Source: Branchiostoma floridae (taxonomy: Eukaryota > Chordata > Leptocardii > Amphioxiformes > Branchiostomatidae). Taken from it: 52,359 nt of DNA. The notes beneath the pieces are model-generated. The model was not told the origin of the DNA, did not search any database, and saw nothing but the letters and a program-made list of their open reading frames with translations. Positions 44,901 to 52,359 of this stretch are shown here, one piece after another. The stretch lies in assembly GCF_000003815.2 (NCBI RefSeq), contig NC_049990.1, positions 3,840,074 to 3,892,432 on the forward strand. The letters run 5' to 3'. Both the position numbers and the translations under genes were made by a program. Positions within the stretch are counted from its first letter, which is position 1, and each line of letters starts with the position of its first letter.

Positions 44901-47900
44901 AAGTACCAGGTCATCTGCATATAATAAACATGACACTTTCTTATTGTGCAATATAGGAGGGTTACAGAAATGGTCATTAAACATATCTGGTAAATCACTT
45001 ATGAATAAATTAAACAAAGTTGGACTAAGATTACAGCCTTGTCGAACCCCACAGTTAGTTACAAAAGTATCGGTAAGACCGTGGCTAGTTTTAACACAAT
45101 TTGTTGTTTTGGAATACATGTCTTTTACAGTGAGTAGAAATTTCCCCCCTAATCCAAGTTTATTTAATTTCAGTAAAAGGCCTTCTCTCCAAACCGAGTC
45201 AAACGCCTTGCTAAAATCTACAAAACAGGCATAAAGTCGTGCGTTTTTGCTCAGATATTTACTGACTAAGGTGGATAATACGAAAAGGTTGTCAGTTGTT
45301 CTAAAGTTCTTTCTAAAACCGGCCTGTTGTGGTTTGAAAAGGCTGTAATGTTCTGCATAATTAACAAGACGGGTATTCAAAATAGATGAGAATAGTTTTC
45401 CCAGACAACTAATTATTGAGATTCCCCGATAGTTGTCTGGGACAGAAGTGTCCCCGGATTTATGAATGGGTACAATATGACTTAGGGACCATTCTTTAGG
45501 GAAGTAACTATTTTGTAGACAGGAATTGAAAAGATGTAGAAGTGGTTTCTTTAGAATATGTCTTCCACATTTTAACATTTCATTATTGATCATGTCGCCA
45601 CTGCTAGATTTTTTGTTTTTTAAATTTGATAAAGCGGTGTCCAATTCTTTCTCAGTTATAAGGGAGTCTAATATGGAGTTCTCCATTGAGGTTGTATTTG
45701 AAAGGGATGAAGCGTCTACGGTTTCGGTGGTTGAAGCATCTATGTTACAGAAACCATTTAATAAATGTTTGTCCAGGTTACTAAAGTGCTGTAGCCAGTC
45801 CTCCTCTGATATTTGGCTACTCCCAGACACTTTCTCTGGTTTCAACTTGTTCAATAAGTTCCAGAACGCAGTCGGGTTTCTTTCTCTGAGTGAAGATAGT
45901 TGGTTCATTATTTGTTGGTGGAAGTCACGTTTTTTCTTTTTTACCAGTTTTTTGTAGTCTTTTCTCGTTTTAAAGAACCGTCCTCTTATTTCTGGGTTAG
46001 ATGGATGTTTTTCAAGCAATGTTGCCAGGTTTTTTATTTCACGTTTCATTTGTATGCAGGTTTTATCGAACCATCTTTTGTTTTGTTTTTTCCGTGGATG
46101 TTTTCTTTGTCCTTTCAAACTCAAACAATTGTGACCAACATCTATTAATAATGAGCTAAATTTGGAGACAATGTTTTCTATTTGGGCTGGAGCGGTCGCA
46201 TTAGTAATGTTTTCGAGTGAAATGGTTTGTAATCTTTGTAAGATGTTAGGTTGACTTAGAGAATGCAGAAAACTGTGAGCTGATTTTTCGTTCCAGTTAA
46301 ATCGATTTGGCGATGGTTTTACATTAGTGGTTCTACGATTTTCTTGGACATTGTGATGGGCAGATTTTGAGTGAATGAGTACTGACAGCATGCAATGGTC
46401 AGAGAATATGGTTAATGGATTTACACGAAACGTTAAAATGTGTTTTAAGAAGGGCTGACTAGAAATGATATAATCTACAGTGCTGCTGCCTTTCGGTTGA
46501 TGACAGGTGAACTTTCCCTGTAGATCGCCAGCTATCCTACCGTTTAATATGGACAGGTTAGCTTGGATGCATAGGTCACAGATTAGTCTGCCAAATTTGT
46601 TTGGTGGTGCTTTATCCATATGTTGTCTATCTGAGTGGTGTTTTGAATTTACAAATTGATTCTTGTCATCTTCAATGTCGCAGTCTACGTAATCTCGTAG
46701 ATTACCAAGACGAGCGTTTAAATCCCCCCCGAGAAGTAAGAATCCCTGTGTGCTGTATTGAGAAATCTCGTTTTCCAAAATGTCTAATACATGGTTATCA
46801 GAGTTTTTGTGTGTGGTGGATGAGCTCGGGCTTATATAAACAGAACAGATGAATAAGTCTTTTGATAATCCTAATAATTCGCGATCTATTCTCACCCAAA
46901 GTATATCAGAGGACTTAGACGGAAGTTTCCTCACATGATTTTTGTATGCGTTTCTGTAGAAAAAGATTATGCCTCCAGAAGTGCGTCTTGCGCGTCTACT
47001 TTTTGTTCGGTGTAAATGGAAGTGGCTGTAGTTTGGGACGTCTATTTTAGTGTTATTTGTGGACCATGTCTCTAAAAGCGAAAAGAAGTCAAATTTGTTT
47101 ATGTTTGCCAAAAATTCTTCGTCTTCTAATTTTGAGCCTAGGCCGTGGATATTCCAAAAGCCAAAGCTCTTGCTTCCTCCACCGTTAAACGCTTTCATTG
47201 CGAATAGAGAAAACAGTGAGTATAAGTAAAGCGGTGTCCTTAACCGAGCACTCAATATCTAACAACATGTTTGTAAGAGATATATTTAACTAAAGTGGGG
47301 ACTAACTAAATACGTACGTCTTTAAAGGGTTATTCTCAAAATTCTACGGATTCTAGAAATGGTAAACAAAGGACTACAACTGATTATACATTGATTTCAT
47401 GCTAACTTACAATTGTGGTATATTTTCACTCTTATAAGACAGTACAACAAGGTACTAAGTAATCTATGCTTGTCCTACCACACCATCGGCGGCCACATCA
47501 GGGCTGGATGCCAGGGCCAAGGCGGCGGGGCCATGCGGGAAGGTGCATTTGCCATGGTAGGATTGTTCGGAGGTGGAACTGGAAAGCCCCATGGCGCAGG
47601 CGGGTAGTTGAAGATGGGAGGCGGGCTCCTCCATGGTCCCGGTCGCTGACTTGGCATTGGGCGGGCGTCTCTTGCAGGTGCGCCGAACACGGCAGGACGA
47701 CCGGGCGGTGTCGGGGATGGGGTACCACGAGGTGGGCCATCTGGTTGTCCCGAGGACGAACTGGCTGTTGAGGTCCCGGGAGCACACCCGGACAGAACAG
47801 CTGAGCGTTGGCTTGTTGCAGGTGCACTTGGGAGAAGACCTTGACCTTCAGTTGGCGGGAAATCTTCAGTTGGCGGGAAATCTCCGGCCCTGGGAGCACG

Positions 47901-50900
47901 TGGGGGTTGCCTCTGACCATTTGCAGGATGCTGGGTGAATCTTGGAGGCACAGCACGTTGACCCTGGGTTGACTGGAAGTGGAAGTTTTCCCTTGTGCCC
48001 TTGCTGGTGTAGTTACCCAGACCTATGATGGGGTTAACCACTCTTTTGATGTTGGAAACCATCACACGGGTACCGAACCTATTCAAGTGGTAACCATCTG
48101 CGCAATACAGAGCTTCCTTGACCGTCCCCATGTTCGACAGGTTGCTGTTGTCCGTAACGTGTACGTAGCTTGTCTCTTCAGCTACGACGTTCAGGAAAGA
48201 GTTCACCTGTTCGCCAATTTCTTGTAGCTTAGAGTCACGTCTGGGGGGAATGGCGGAGAAAACTAGGGGAGTGTGCGGGAACTTATCGTGGGCAGTCTGA
48301 ATGAGTTTTCGAAAACTCTCAGTAACATCCGTTGGATTCCGCTTGTCTCTGACATCATTTGTTCCAACATTAAACAGTATAACTTTGGGGGCGGGCATGG
48401 TTGATTGTTGGATGTGGTCTATAGCTTGTGTTATGTTGTAGGTTATCTCTTTTGTTACGCGTTTGTCTGGATACATGACGTCTGGCTTGATTGGCTTTGT
48501 ATTGGAGTCACCCAAGATTAACACATCCGGCGGCATGTCTTTACAATGCTGATGCTGTGTGATTGTTGATTCAGAGATCCTGTATACCGCTTTGTCCTGA
48601 GCGGAAGACACGTTCGCGCCTGTTTTGTGTGCTTGGCGACGGCGTTTTGCACCGGGGTTTGAAAATGTATTGTCGGGGCTGTTCTTATTGTTGTGCTCAT
48701 CTAGAACTTGAAATCTGTTGCTGACGCTGACATTGGCCAATTCATACAATAATTTGTCGGCGCGATCTGAGGCCTCCTGGGTGGTTTGCGTCTCTGTCGA
48801 TTTTGTCTGACCGTGTGAACCCGACAAATGAACCTTCTGCATAGCGCTTGACAGCTCGTCGTATTTGCGTTTAAGTGACTGAACTTGATTCTCGAGCTCA
48901 CATTTGACACTTTCCAAACGCGCAACATCTTCTAAGAGATTCCTTTTCTCAAGGGCAGATATAATGACGTTATTGTGCCCTGAATGTTGCTATTTCTATT
49001 TCATATGGAGAAACATTGTTAAATATGTACTCTGAAAGCAAGTACAATTAGATTGTTTGCATGTTTGTTTGTTTGTTTGTTTGCTTATTAGTTCTGTCTA
49101 ACTTGTGTTTGTTCCACAGATGGCTTTGGTTGTGGAGAGGTGTGGGGACAACTTTGTTGCCAACCTTGAAGAGAACGCGAAACAAGGCGTCGGGTTTGAC
49201 CTGAAAGAGTGAGTAGCAGTTCATTTGAACACCTAGCCAACATAAAGAAAAAGGCAGAGTCGCAACACAGTACAAGGGCGACTGCCCTACTGAAGTTCTA
49301 CACACATTCAAAAATTCGTTAAGACCCATCCACAGCTTCACACACGTATACACACACAAAGAAACATACATCCACATCCACACCCACACACACACACACA
49401 CACAACAGAAGCACACTAAGAAAACATTGTCTTCTCGATAAAATTACTAAACCCTACTCCACCCAGACTTTCCGGTGCCTACACCATGGACGTGATCTCG
49501 GGGACGGCGTTCGGAGTGGATGTCGACTCCCTACACAACCCGAACCACCCCTTCGTGGCCCACGCCAAAAAGCTGTTCGACTTCAATCTGTTCAACCCTT
49601 TCGTTATTATTCTCTGTGAGTATTTGGTGTCCATACATGTACGTATCTATCGCATTCAATAACATCTGGACTTATTGTCAATCTGACCTTGACCCTGATT
49701 TTTCCAAACTTGTAAAAAAAAAAGGATTCAGTACAGTAGAAGCCGCTTAATTGCACGGCCTATTTGCCCGTGAATTTGGTGCAATTATCCGGCGGGTGCA
49801 ATAATGCGAAGTTATCTAGCTGGACCGCACTGGTTTGGGATTCTGGGATTCCGTGCAGTTAACAAAAGTGTACGTTAATCCGATGTGCAATTAACTGGCT
49901 TCCACTGTACGAGGGGCGTTCAATAAGTAATAACTCTGACCCATTTTCAGTTGTCTGATCTAAATGAAATTTTACATGTGTAATGATTCATATCTCTATG
50001 GTTTATGTTGCAAAAAAGAGCTCTGCACTAATTGTGGTTTCTGATTTACTGGTGTTTGAACTGAGTTAGGTGTGAAATGGACCAGGTGTGAAATGGAGCC
50101 AGTTGAGTGTCGCGCAGTGATTCGGTTTTTGTATTTGAAATGACGCACACCAAAGGAGACTTTTGATGAAATGAAAGAAACTTATGGTGATGATTCCCCT
50201 ACATATGACCTTGTAAAACGCTGGCATTCTGAATTCAAACATGGCCGGAAGTCTGTGGAAAAAGCTCCCAGATATCGTCGTTCCTCTTCTGCCATTGATG
50301 AGGCATCTGTTGGAGGACCAACCTGGGGTGTCCTACAAAAACGGTGTCCAGAGCTGCATCAAACGATGGGAGAAATGCATAACTCTGGGTGCTTTCTATG
50401 AAGAGAAAGACTAATAACTGTGCCAAGTTTCATTAATCTCCGGCTATGGGAAATGAGTCAGAGTTATTACTTATTGAACGCCCCTCGTAATAGGACTGTT
50501 TAGTCATATGTATAGCCAAAGCTATAGGGCTGATATCAAGTAGGATTTTACCATGGTCTACTGACTGAAGGGGGCCATAATTTTATGACTATGTACAAAG
50601 GAACTGGGCAACTGGAGAAAGCACGTTAATGAACCATTGCATCGTTCTTTTTTGTCTTCTTAGTTCTGTTCCCGCAGGTGGGGAAGGTCCTGGAGAAATT
50701 CGGCGTAAGCCTGTTCCCCAGAAAAGTGCTGAACTTTTTCAGCGCGGCTGTCGACAATGTGATCGACATGAGAGGAAGCAACGAAGATGAGGCCGTAAGA
50801 TTATTTCCTTAACGTATTACCCTTCTTGGTTAACAAGATTCTTACAACACAACCAATGTGTTTTTATCTGTCGCCGTTTCGGTGAACCAAAAATGCAACT

Positions 50901-52320
50901 TGTAGTTGGCTGTATACAAGAAACCTTGTTTTTGTATTTTGCTTTTGGACAGACAAGGATAATGTGGCACTGCACTCAAGTTTATACCTTATTTTCAATA
51001 GTGCCACACACAGAGAACAACAAGCTAATGGTCTAAAACCAATTTTGAGGCCGTAGGGACAGTGTGTTGTTGTTCACTGTGTCCAGGACACGGTATTGGA
51101 AGGAGGAGCCCTTCTATCTCATTTCCCCACCTTTTGCGTCCTCTAACGAAGTCAGGTACTCATTGTGCACCAGGGTAAAGTGACAAAGGTCGTGTAAAGT
51201 GCCTTTCCAAAGGACACAAAATCGGTAGCATGATATGATTCAAACTAGGAGATTTTGATTCTGAGCCATATACCCTGAAGTTATTACTCGGGAACGTTGT
51301 TAACAAGTGATATACTACTAACCGGGTTAACCTATTTGATATGTTTTTGTTTGTTGCTTATCTTGGAATTTGACAGTTGTAGTTCGTTTGCAAAAAATGC
51401 TAAATGCATTTGTGTACGTGTAGTTCCTATCGGTTCCTTTTTAGGCTTAGGTCCCAATTCCCCTCCCGGGGCCCGGCTGGGTTGCTTTCAGAAACGAAAA
51501 ATATGATAAGAAAGGCAACGAAACACACAGAACGTTAGGAAATTTAGTCAGGAGTATAATTTGTGTATATTCCTTGGAAATACTTTTATTTTTAGTTTCT
51601 GTAAACATCCCGGCCGGGCCCGTTTCGGAAATGGGACCTAAGCCTAACCACTACTTTATACATTTCTTTTAGAAACGGGTGGACTTCCTTCAGCTGATGC
51701 TCAAGGCTCACAACAAGGAACTGGACAAAGAGGTGCCGAAGGACGTCGTCAAACAAGGTCAACAATTTTAATTATTCTGGGCCTATAGCTTTAATATTTG
51801 GGGGGGGGGGGCTATAGCTTATTCGGGGCCTATAGCTTATCCAGGCCCTGTAGTTTATCCGGGGCCTGGTTTAGCTTATCCGGAGCTTGTAGCTTATCCG
51901 GGGCCTGTTTGACCTTAACTGGGGCCTGACTTTACCTTGACTGGGGCCTGTTTTACCTTAACCGGGACCTGTGTTTACCTTAACAGGGGCCTGCTTTAAT
52001 CATCAAACAGATATTCAGAGAGAGCTCGAGAGTTAATGAGAAAAGTGATTGAATCAAAACGTCCGAAAGTAAATCTCCTATTTTTATCCAGTTGCATAGA
52101 TTGAATTGCCTTTGTATATTATTTACCTGGATGTCTAATCGTTCTAAACGCCACTTCAGGTGTTTCCAAGAAAGAGATCAAGGGTAATGCTGTGCTGTTC
52201 TGGATTGCCGGGTACGAGACTACAGCCAACACGATTTCTCTAACAGCCTACAACCTAGCCTTGAACCAGGAAGCGCAGGACAAAGTCATCGAGGAGGTAG
52301 ACGCCATAGTTGAGAAGAGG
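37332..52320 (+). CDS. gene 3: CYP3-clan cytochrome P450, exons 1-10, 3' end beyond the window
   Basis: Exons: 37332-37399, 38007-38100, 41638-41690, 42127-42223, 42936-43052, 49120-49208, 49467-49615, 50664-50794, 51673-51757, 52160-52320, all GT-AG and in the phases of genes 1 and 2. They encode about 348 residues: anchor [13 protein letters not shown], hinge [51 protein letters not shown], and I-helix AGYETT at 52207-52224. The K-helix and haem exons (11-14) fall outside. Closest to gene 2 in exon sequence and promoter. Intron 5 carries a 5.4 kb antisense LINE, and introns 2, 4, 7 and 8 carry other elements. No coding damage is visible. Confidence 0.9.
37835..37857 (+). pseudogene. decayed duplicate of gene 3 exon 2 start
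   Basis: The segment 37741-37860 is a diverged tandem copy of 37909-38030. It keeps an acceptor (ACTAG) and GTACTTGGTCTGGCCT, matching real exon 2 GTATATGGTGTGGCCT, but the next codon is TAA and homology then stops. Splicing to it would truncate the protein after about 28 residues. Confidence 0.7.
38489..38514. repeat. (CA)13 microsatellite
   Basis: Short CA tract followed by TATATATG in gene 3 intron 2. Confidence 0.95.
38722..41314 (-). mobile_element. hairpin-ended element, family H, inverted copy with internal tandem array
   Basis: It is the reverse complement of the copy at 34358-35465: its 3' hairpin lies at 38722-38750 and its 5' start at 41295-41314. The two end portions (38722-39013 and about 40500-41314) match copy 1; the middle, about 39014-40480, is extra and includes the 255 bp array. 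It lies in gene 3 intron 2, so the two copies flank gene 3 exons 1-2 in opposite orientation. Confidence 0.7.
39060..39850. repeat. about 255 bp tandem repeat, three units
   Basis: GCGTTCGCATCxxTATCTGCATGTTCCCGTTGTCGCATACG-type blocks start near 39066, 39320, 39583 and, degenerate, 39840. Each unit also has a poly-T/GCGGCAG(T/G)TGGTTTTATTA block and 'AGTCCAGATCCxCTGTAT'. It is absent from the sister element upstream. Confidence 0.8.
41812..41919. repeat. (GT)n microsatellite, gene 3 intron 3
   Basis: Long GT tract at the same place as the GT-rich tract in gene 2 intron 3. Confidence 0.95.
42237..42577. mobile_element. TIR element, family G, copy 2
   Basis: TAACGCCTAAGTTCACCTTT at the left; AAGGCGAACTAGTTAGCGTTA at the right. 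It is longer inside than copy 1 at 31163. It lies in gene 3 intron 4, 13 bp after the exon 4 donor. Confidence 0.75.
43183..43392. mobile_element. short TIR element in gene 3 intron 5
   Basis: ACATAGGTCGTGCGATCATC followed by GTACAATT pairs with AATTGTACGACCATCGAACG followed by ACCT. About 200 bp, no ORF. Confidence 0.6.
43683..47198 (-). CDS. LINE ORF2: endonuclease and reverse transcriptase
   Basis: The first ATG in frame is at 47198 (1171 aa); the frame is open to about 47255. Order: AP-type endonuclease ([10 protein letters not shown] near residue 14, [14 protein letters not shown] near 157, SDH near 266), then reverse transcriptase with [37 protein letters not shown] (near 660), [10 protein letters not shown] and the catalytic YADD (near 760), and a C-terminal Cys/His knuckle CQYCN...ECHFIVDC. 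It nicks the target and reverse-transcribes the element RNA in the nucleus. There are no stops or frameshifts, so this ORF could be functional. The CR1 clade is inferred from domain order, the esterase ORF1 and the (ATTC)n tail. Confidence 0.93.
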   Translation of the reverse strand: MKAFNGGGSKSFGFWNIHGLGSKLEDEEFLANINKFDFFSLLETWSTNNTKIDVPNYSHFHLHRTKSRRARRTSGGIIFFYRNAYKNHVRKLPSKSSDILWVRIDRELLGLSKDLFICSVYISPSSSTTHKNSDNHVLDILENEISQYSTQGFLLLGGDLNARLGNLRDYVDCDIEDDKNQFVNSKHHSDRQHMDKAPPNKFGRLICDLCIQANLSILNGRIAGDLQGKFTCHQPKGSSTVDYIISSQPFLKHILTFRVNPLTIFSDHCMLSVLIHSKSAHHNVQENRRTTNVKPSPNRFNWNEKSAHSFLHSLSQPNILQRLQTISLENITNATAPAQIENIVSKFSSLLIDVGHNCLSLKGQRKHPRKKQNKRWFDKTCIQMKREIKNLATLLEKHPSNPEIRGRFFKTRKDYKKLVKKKKRDFHQQIMNQLSSLRERNPTAFWNLLNKLKPEKVSGSSQISEEDWLQHFSNLDKHLLNGFCNIDASTTETVDASSLSNTTSMENSILDSLITEKELDTALSNLKNKKSSSGDMINNEMLKCGRHILKKPLLHLFNSCLQNSYFPKEWSLSHIVPIHKSGDTSVPDNYRGISIISCLGKLFSSILNTRLVNYAEHYSLFKPQQAGFRKNFRTTDNLFVLSTLVSKYLSKNARLYACFVDFSKAFDSVWREGLLLKLNKLGLGGKFLLTVKDMYSKTTNCVKTSHGLTDTFVTNCGVRQGCNLSPTLFNLFISDLPDMFNDHFCNPPILHNKKVSCLLYADDLVLLSESQQGLQTSLSRLENYCESWKLNVNLKKTKVIVFTKGGRLPKDCLFLYNRHVIEIVTNYCYLGIVVNSAGTFKANNKYLHSKGLRALYGINQSLGKADASISIRSKLFDTCVKPILLYGSEIWGSFKTPKSSPIETIHLKFCKQSLNVPRSACNLAVMAELGRHPLKLEASLNAIKQYIRVRQNVPADSLSADALLCQLELDTLGAKCWASGVRKTLEECGFGYVWHSPMSSVLNPSQIIPSIDQRLKDMYLQSFVTAMRKNNKLRTYRLLKTTYNDEKYLKIANIRHRTAITKLRISSHRLHIEKGRHNHIPLEERICQYCNLNKIEDECHFIVDCTLYNNERNVLFENIQHMFPNFRFLNTTEKFIFLMQLDKPFIIDSICPYVYNCFKKREEVELVHTSM
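47475..48959 (-). CDS. LINE ORF1: coiled coil plus SGNH esterase-like domain, N-terminus truncated
   Basis: Open from the 5' junction (48959) to TAG at 47475-47477, 494 codons, with no ATG near the start (the codon at 48917 is TTG), so the true N-terminus is lost. Heptad-like Leu spacing ([15 protein letters not shown]...) indicates a coiled coil. Counting from 48917, GDSN at about 136, GTND at about 185 and DGYHLN at about 274 are the SGNH-hydrolase blocks with catalytic Ser, Asp and His. Esterase domains in ORF1 are a known feature of CR1-type elements. The C-terminal about 130 residues are Pro-rich, typical of RNA-binding low-complexity tails. ORF2 starts 277 bp downstream. Confidence 0.88.
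   Translation of the reverse strand, partial: SALEKRNLLEDVARLESVKCELENQVQSLKRKYDELSSAMQKVHLSGSHGQTKSTETQTTQEASDRADKLLYELANVSVSNRFQVLDEHNNKNSPDNTFSNPGAKRRRQAHKTGANVSSAQDKAVYRISESTITQHQHCKDMPPDVLILGDSNTKPIKPDVMYPDKRVTKEITYNITQAIDHIQQSTMPAPKVILFNVGTNDVRDKRNPTDVTESFRKLIQTAHDKFPHTPLVFSAIPPRRDSKLQEIGEQVNSFLNVVAEETSYVHVTDNSNLSNMGTVKEALYCADGYHLNRFGTRVMVSNIKRVVNPIIGLGNYTSKGTRENFHFQSTQGQRAVPPRFTQHPANGQRQPPRAPRAGDFPPTEDFPPTEGQGLLPSAPATSQRSAVLSGCAPGTSTASSSSGQPDGPPRGTPSPTPPGRPAVFGAPARDARPMPSQRPGPWRSPPPIFNYPPAPWGFPVPPPNNPTMANAPSRMAPPPWPWHPALMWPPMVW
49734..49907. mobile_element. 174 bp Tigger/pogo-like MITE, copy 2
   Basis: CAGTAGAAGCCGCTTAATTG at the left; ACTGGCTTCCACTG at the right; TA at 49732-49733 and 49908-49909. 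Gene 2 intron 7 keeps the empty site (TTCAGTAATAC at about 23326-23336), so insertion followed the gene 2/gene 3 duplication or was lost cleanly from gene 2. Confidence 0.75.
49910..50488 (+). mobile_element. internally deleted mariner-like element
   Basis: The TIRs CGAGGGGCGTTCAATAAGTA and TACTTATTGAACGCCCCTCG are about 32 bp and pair further (ATAACTCTGACxCATTT), with TA duplications at 49908-49909 and 50489-50490. Between them is a remnant of transposase: the N-terminal DNA-binding part is followed directly by a C-terminal scrap, with the DDD/E core deleted. It cannot transpose itself. It landed in the TA that borders the Tigger-like element. Confidence 0.88.
50157..50412 (+). pseudogene. 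mariner transposase remnant (HTH region joined to C-terminal scrap)
   Basis: The reading contains [20 protein letters not shown] and [12 protein letters not shown], the second helix-turn-helix region of mariner-type transposases, then [10 protein letters not shown] second frame carries [20 protein letters not shown], typical of the C-terminus. The roughly 200 codons between, including all catalytic aspartates, are missing, and the two ends are in different frames. Non-functional. Confidence 0.85.
51441..51647. mobile_element. TIR element, family E, copy 2
   Basis: TTAGGCTTAGGTCCCAATTC and ATGGGACCTAAGCCTAA are inverted ends, with inner CCCGGCCGGG-type motifs as in copy 1 at 25584. It lies in gene 3 intron 8. 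Confidence 0.75.
51786..52005. repeat. GGGGCCT(G/A)-based tandem repeat of about 22-30 bp
   Basis: Repeated TAGCTTATCCGGGGCCTG and ACCTTAACxGGGGCCTG blocks follow the exon 9 donor of gene 3 after a poly-G tract. G-runs every 20-30 bp could form quadruplexes in the transcript. Confidence 0.8.
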
Positions 52321-52359
52321 GTAAGTAGTGAAGTTCATTAAGACAATGAGATAGCAAAG

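Larger units (their letters stand above)
43563..48959 (-). mobile_element. CR1-like non-LTR retrotransposon, nearly full length
   Basis: A 5.4 kb LINE antisense to gene 3, inside intron 5. TATAATGA flanks it (43555-43562 and 48960-48967) as an 8 bp target duplication. The paralogous intron of gene 2 (about 22368-22400, TTCTACATTGACGTTATTTG) gives the empty site and confirms both boundaries. Its 3' end is an (ATTC)n tail, normal for CR1/L2-group elements, which lack poly-A. It carries an ORF1 with an esterase domain and a 1171 aa ORF2. ORF1 is open through the 5' junction without an ATG, so the copy is slightly 5' truncated. Intact frames suggest recent insertion. Confidence 0.9.

Noticed and set aside
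44251-46148. Several + strand ORFs of 80-140 aa
   Set aside because: Antisense shadows of the intact LINE ORF2.
47466-47956. ORFs of 100-152 aa over the LINE ORF1 3' part
   Set aside because: GC-rich, Pro-coding end of ORF1 read in other frames and on the opposite strand; only the ORF1 frame carries the domain.
1-52359. tRNA, rRNA or other structural RNA genes
   Set aside because: I scanned by eye for A/B box-like and cloverleaf patterns and saw none convincing; a tRNAscan or Rfam run was not possible.

Overview
The window looks like nuclear DNA from an invertebrate chordate, most likely an amphioxus (Branchiostoma). The reasons are split genes with GT-AG introns, dense short inverted-repeat elements, a CR1-type LINE, and a tandem array of CYP3-clan cytochrome P450 genes. 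The species call is inference. Two runs of exactly 100 N (21191-21290 and 29420-29519) mark assembly gaps.

The backbone is three tandem paralogous P450 genes on the + strand. I assembled them exon by exon from splice sites and reading frame. All three use the same exon lengths and intron phases (2,0,2,0,0,2,1,0,1,0,2,2,0). Gene 1 (5411-16198) is complete: 14 exons, 511 aa. Gene 2 (18619-32931) has 13 of 14 exons; exon 4 runs into the first N gap just after an in-frame TAA. Gene 3 (37332 to beyond 52320) has exons 1-10 and leaves the window. A fourth first exon with its own TATA box (2648-2718) lies upstream of gene 1 and duplicates gene 1's promoter and exon 1. The P450s would be ER-anchored haem-thiolate monooxygenases; the substrate cannot be read from sequence.

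Region by region: 1-2390 holds a decayed LINE reverse transcriptase tail and degenerate repeats; 2395-5480 holds the orphan promoter/exon and the gene 1 promoter; 5411-16198 is gene 1; 16199-18400 is an intergenic region homologous to the one after gene 2; 18619-32931 is gene 2, whose intron 12 carries a 3.3 kb fold-back element with a splice-site-like 51 bp minisatellite at its core; 32932-37330 is the second intergenic region, invaded by hairpin-ended elements; 37332-52359 is gene 3, with an inverted partner of the upstream element in intron 2, a nearly intact antisense CR1-like LINE in intron 5, and nested Tigger-like and mariner elements in intron 7.

Because the three genes are paralogous, the same intron in a sister gene often preserves the empty insertion site. 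This dates and bounds several insertions, including the LINE, the Tigger-like element and the hairpin-ended element. The proximal promoters of genes 2 and 3 share a C/EBP-like site, an ATGATTCAGC antioxidant-response-like site and a TATA-like box, suggesting a common inducible control inherited by duplication.
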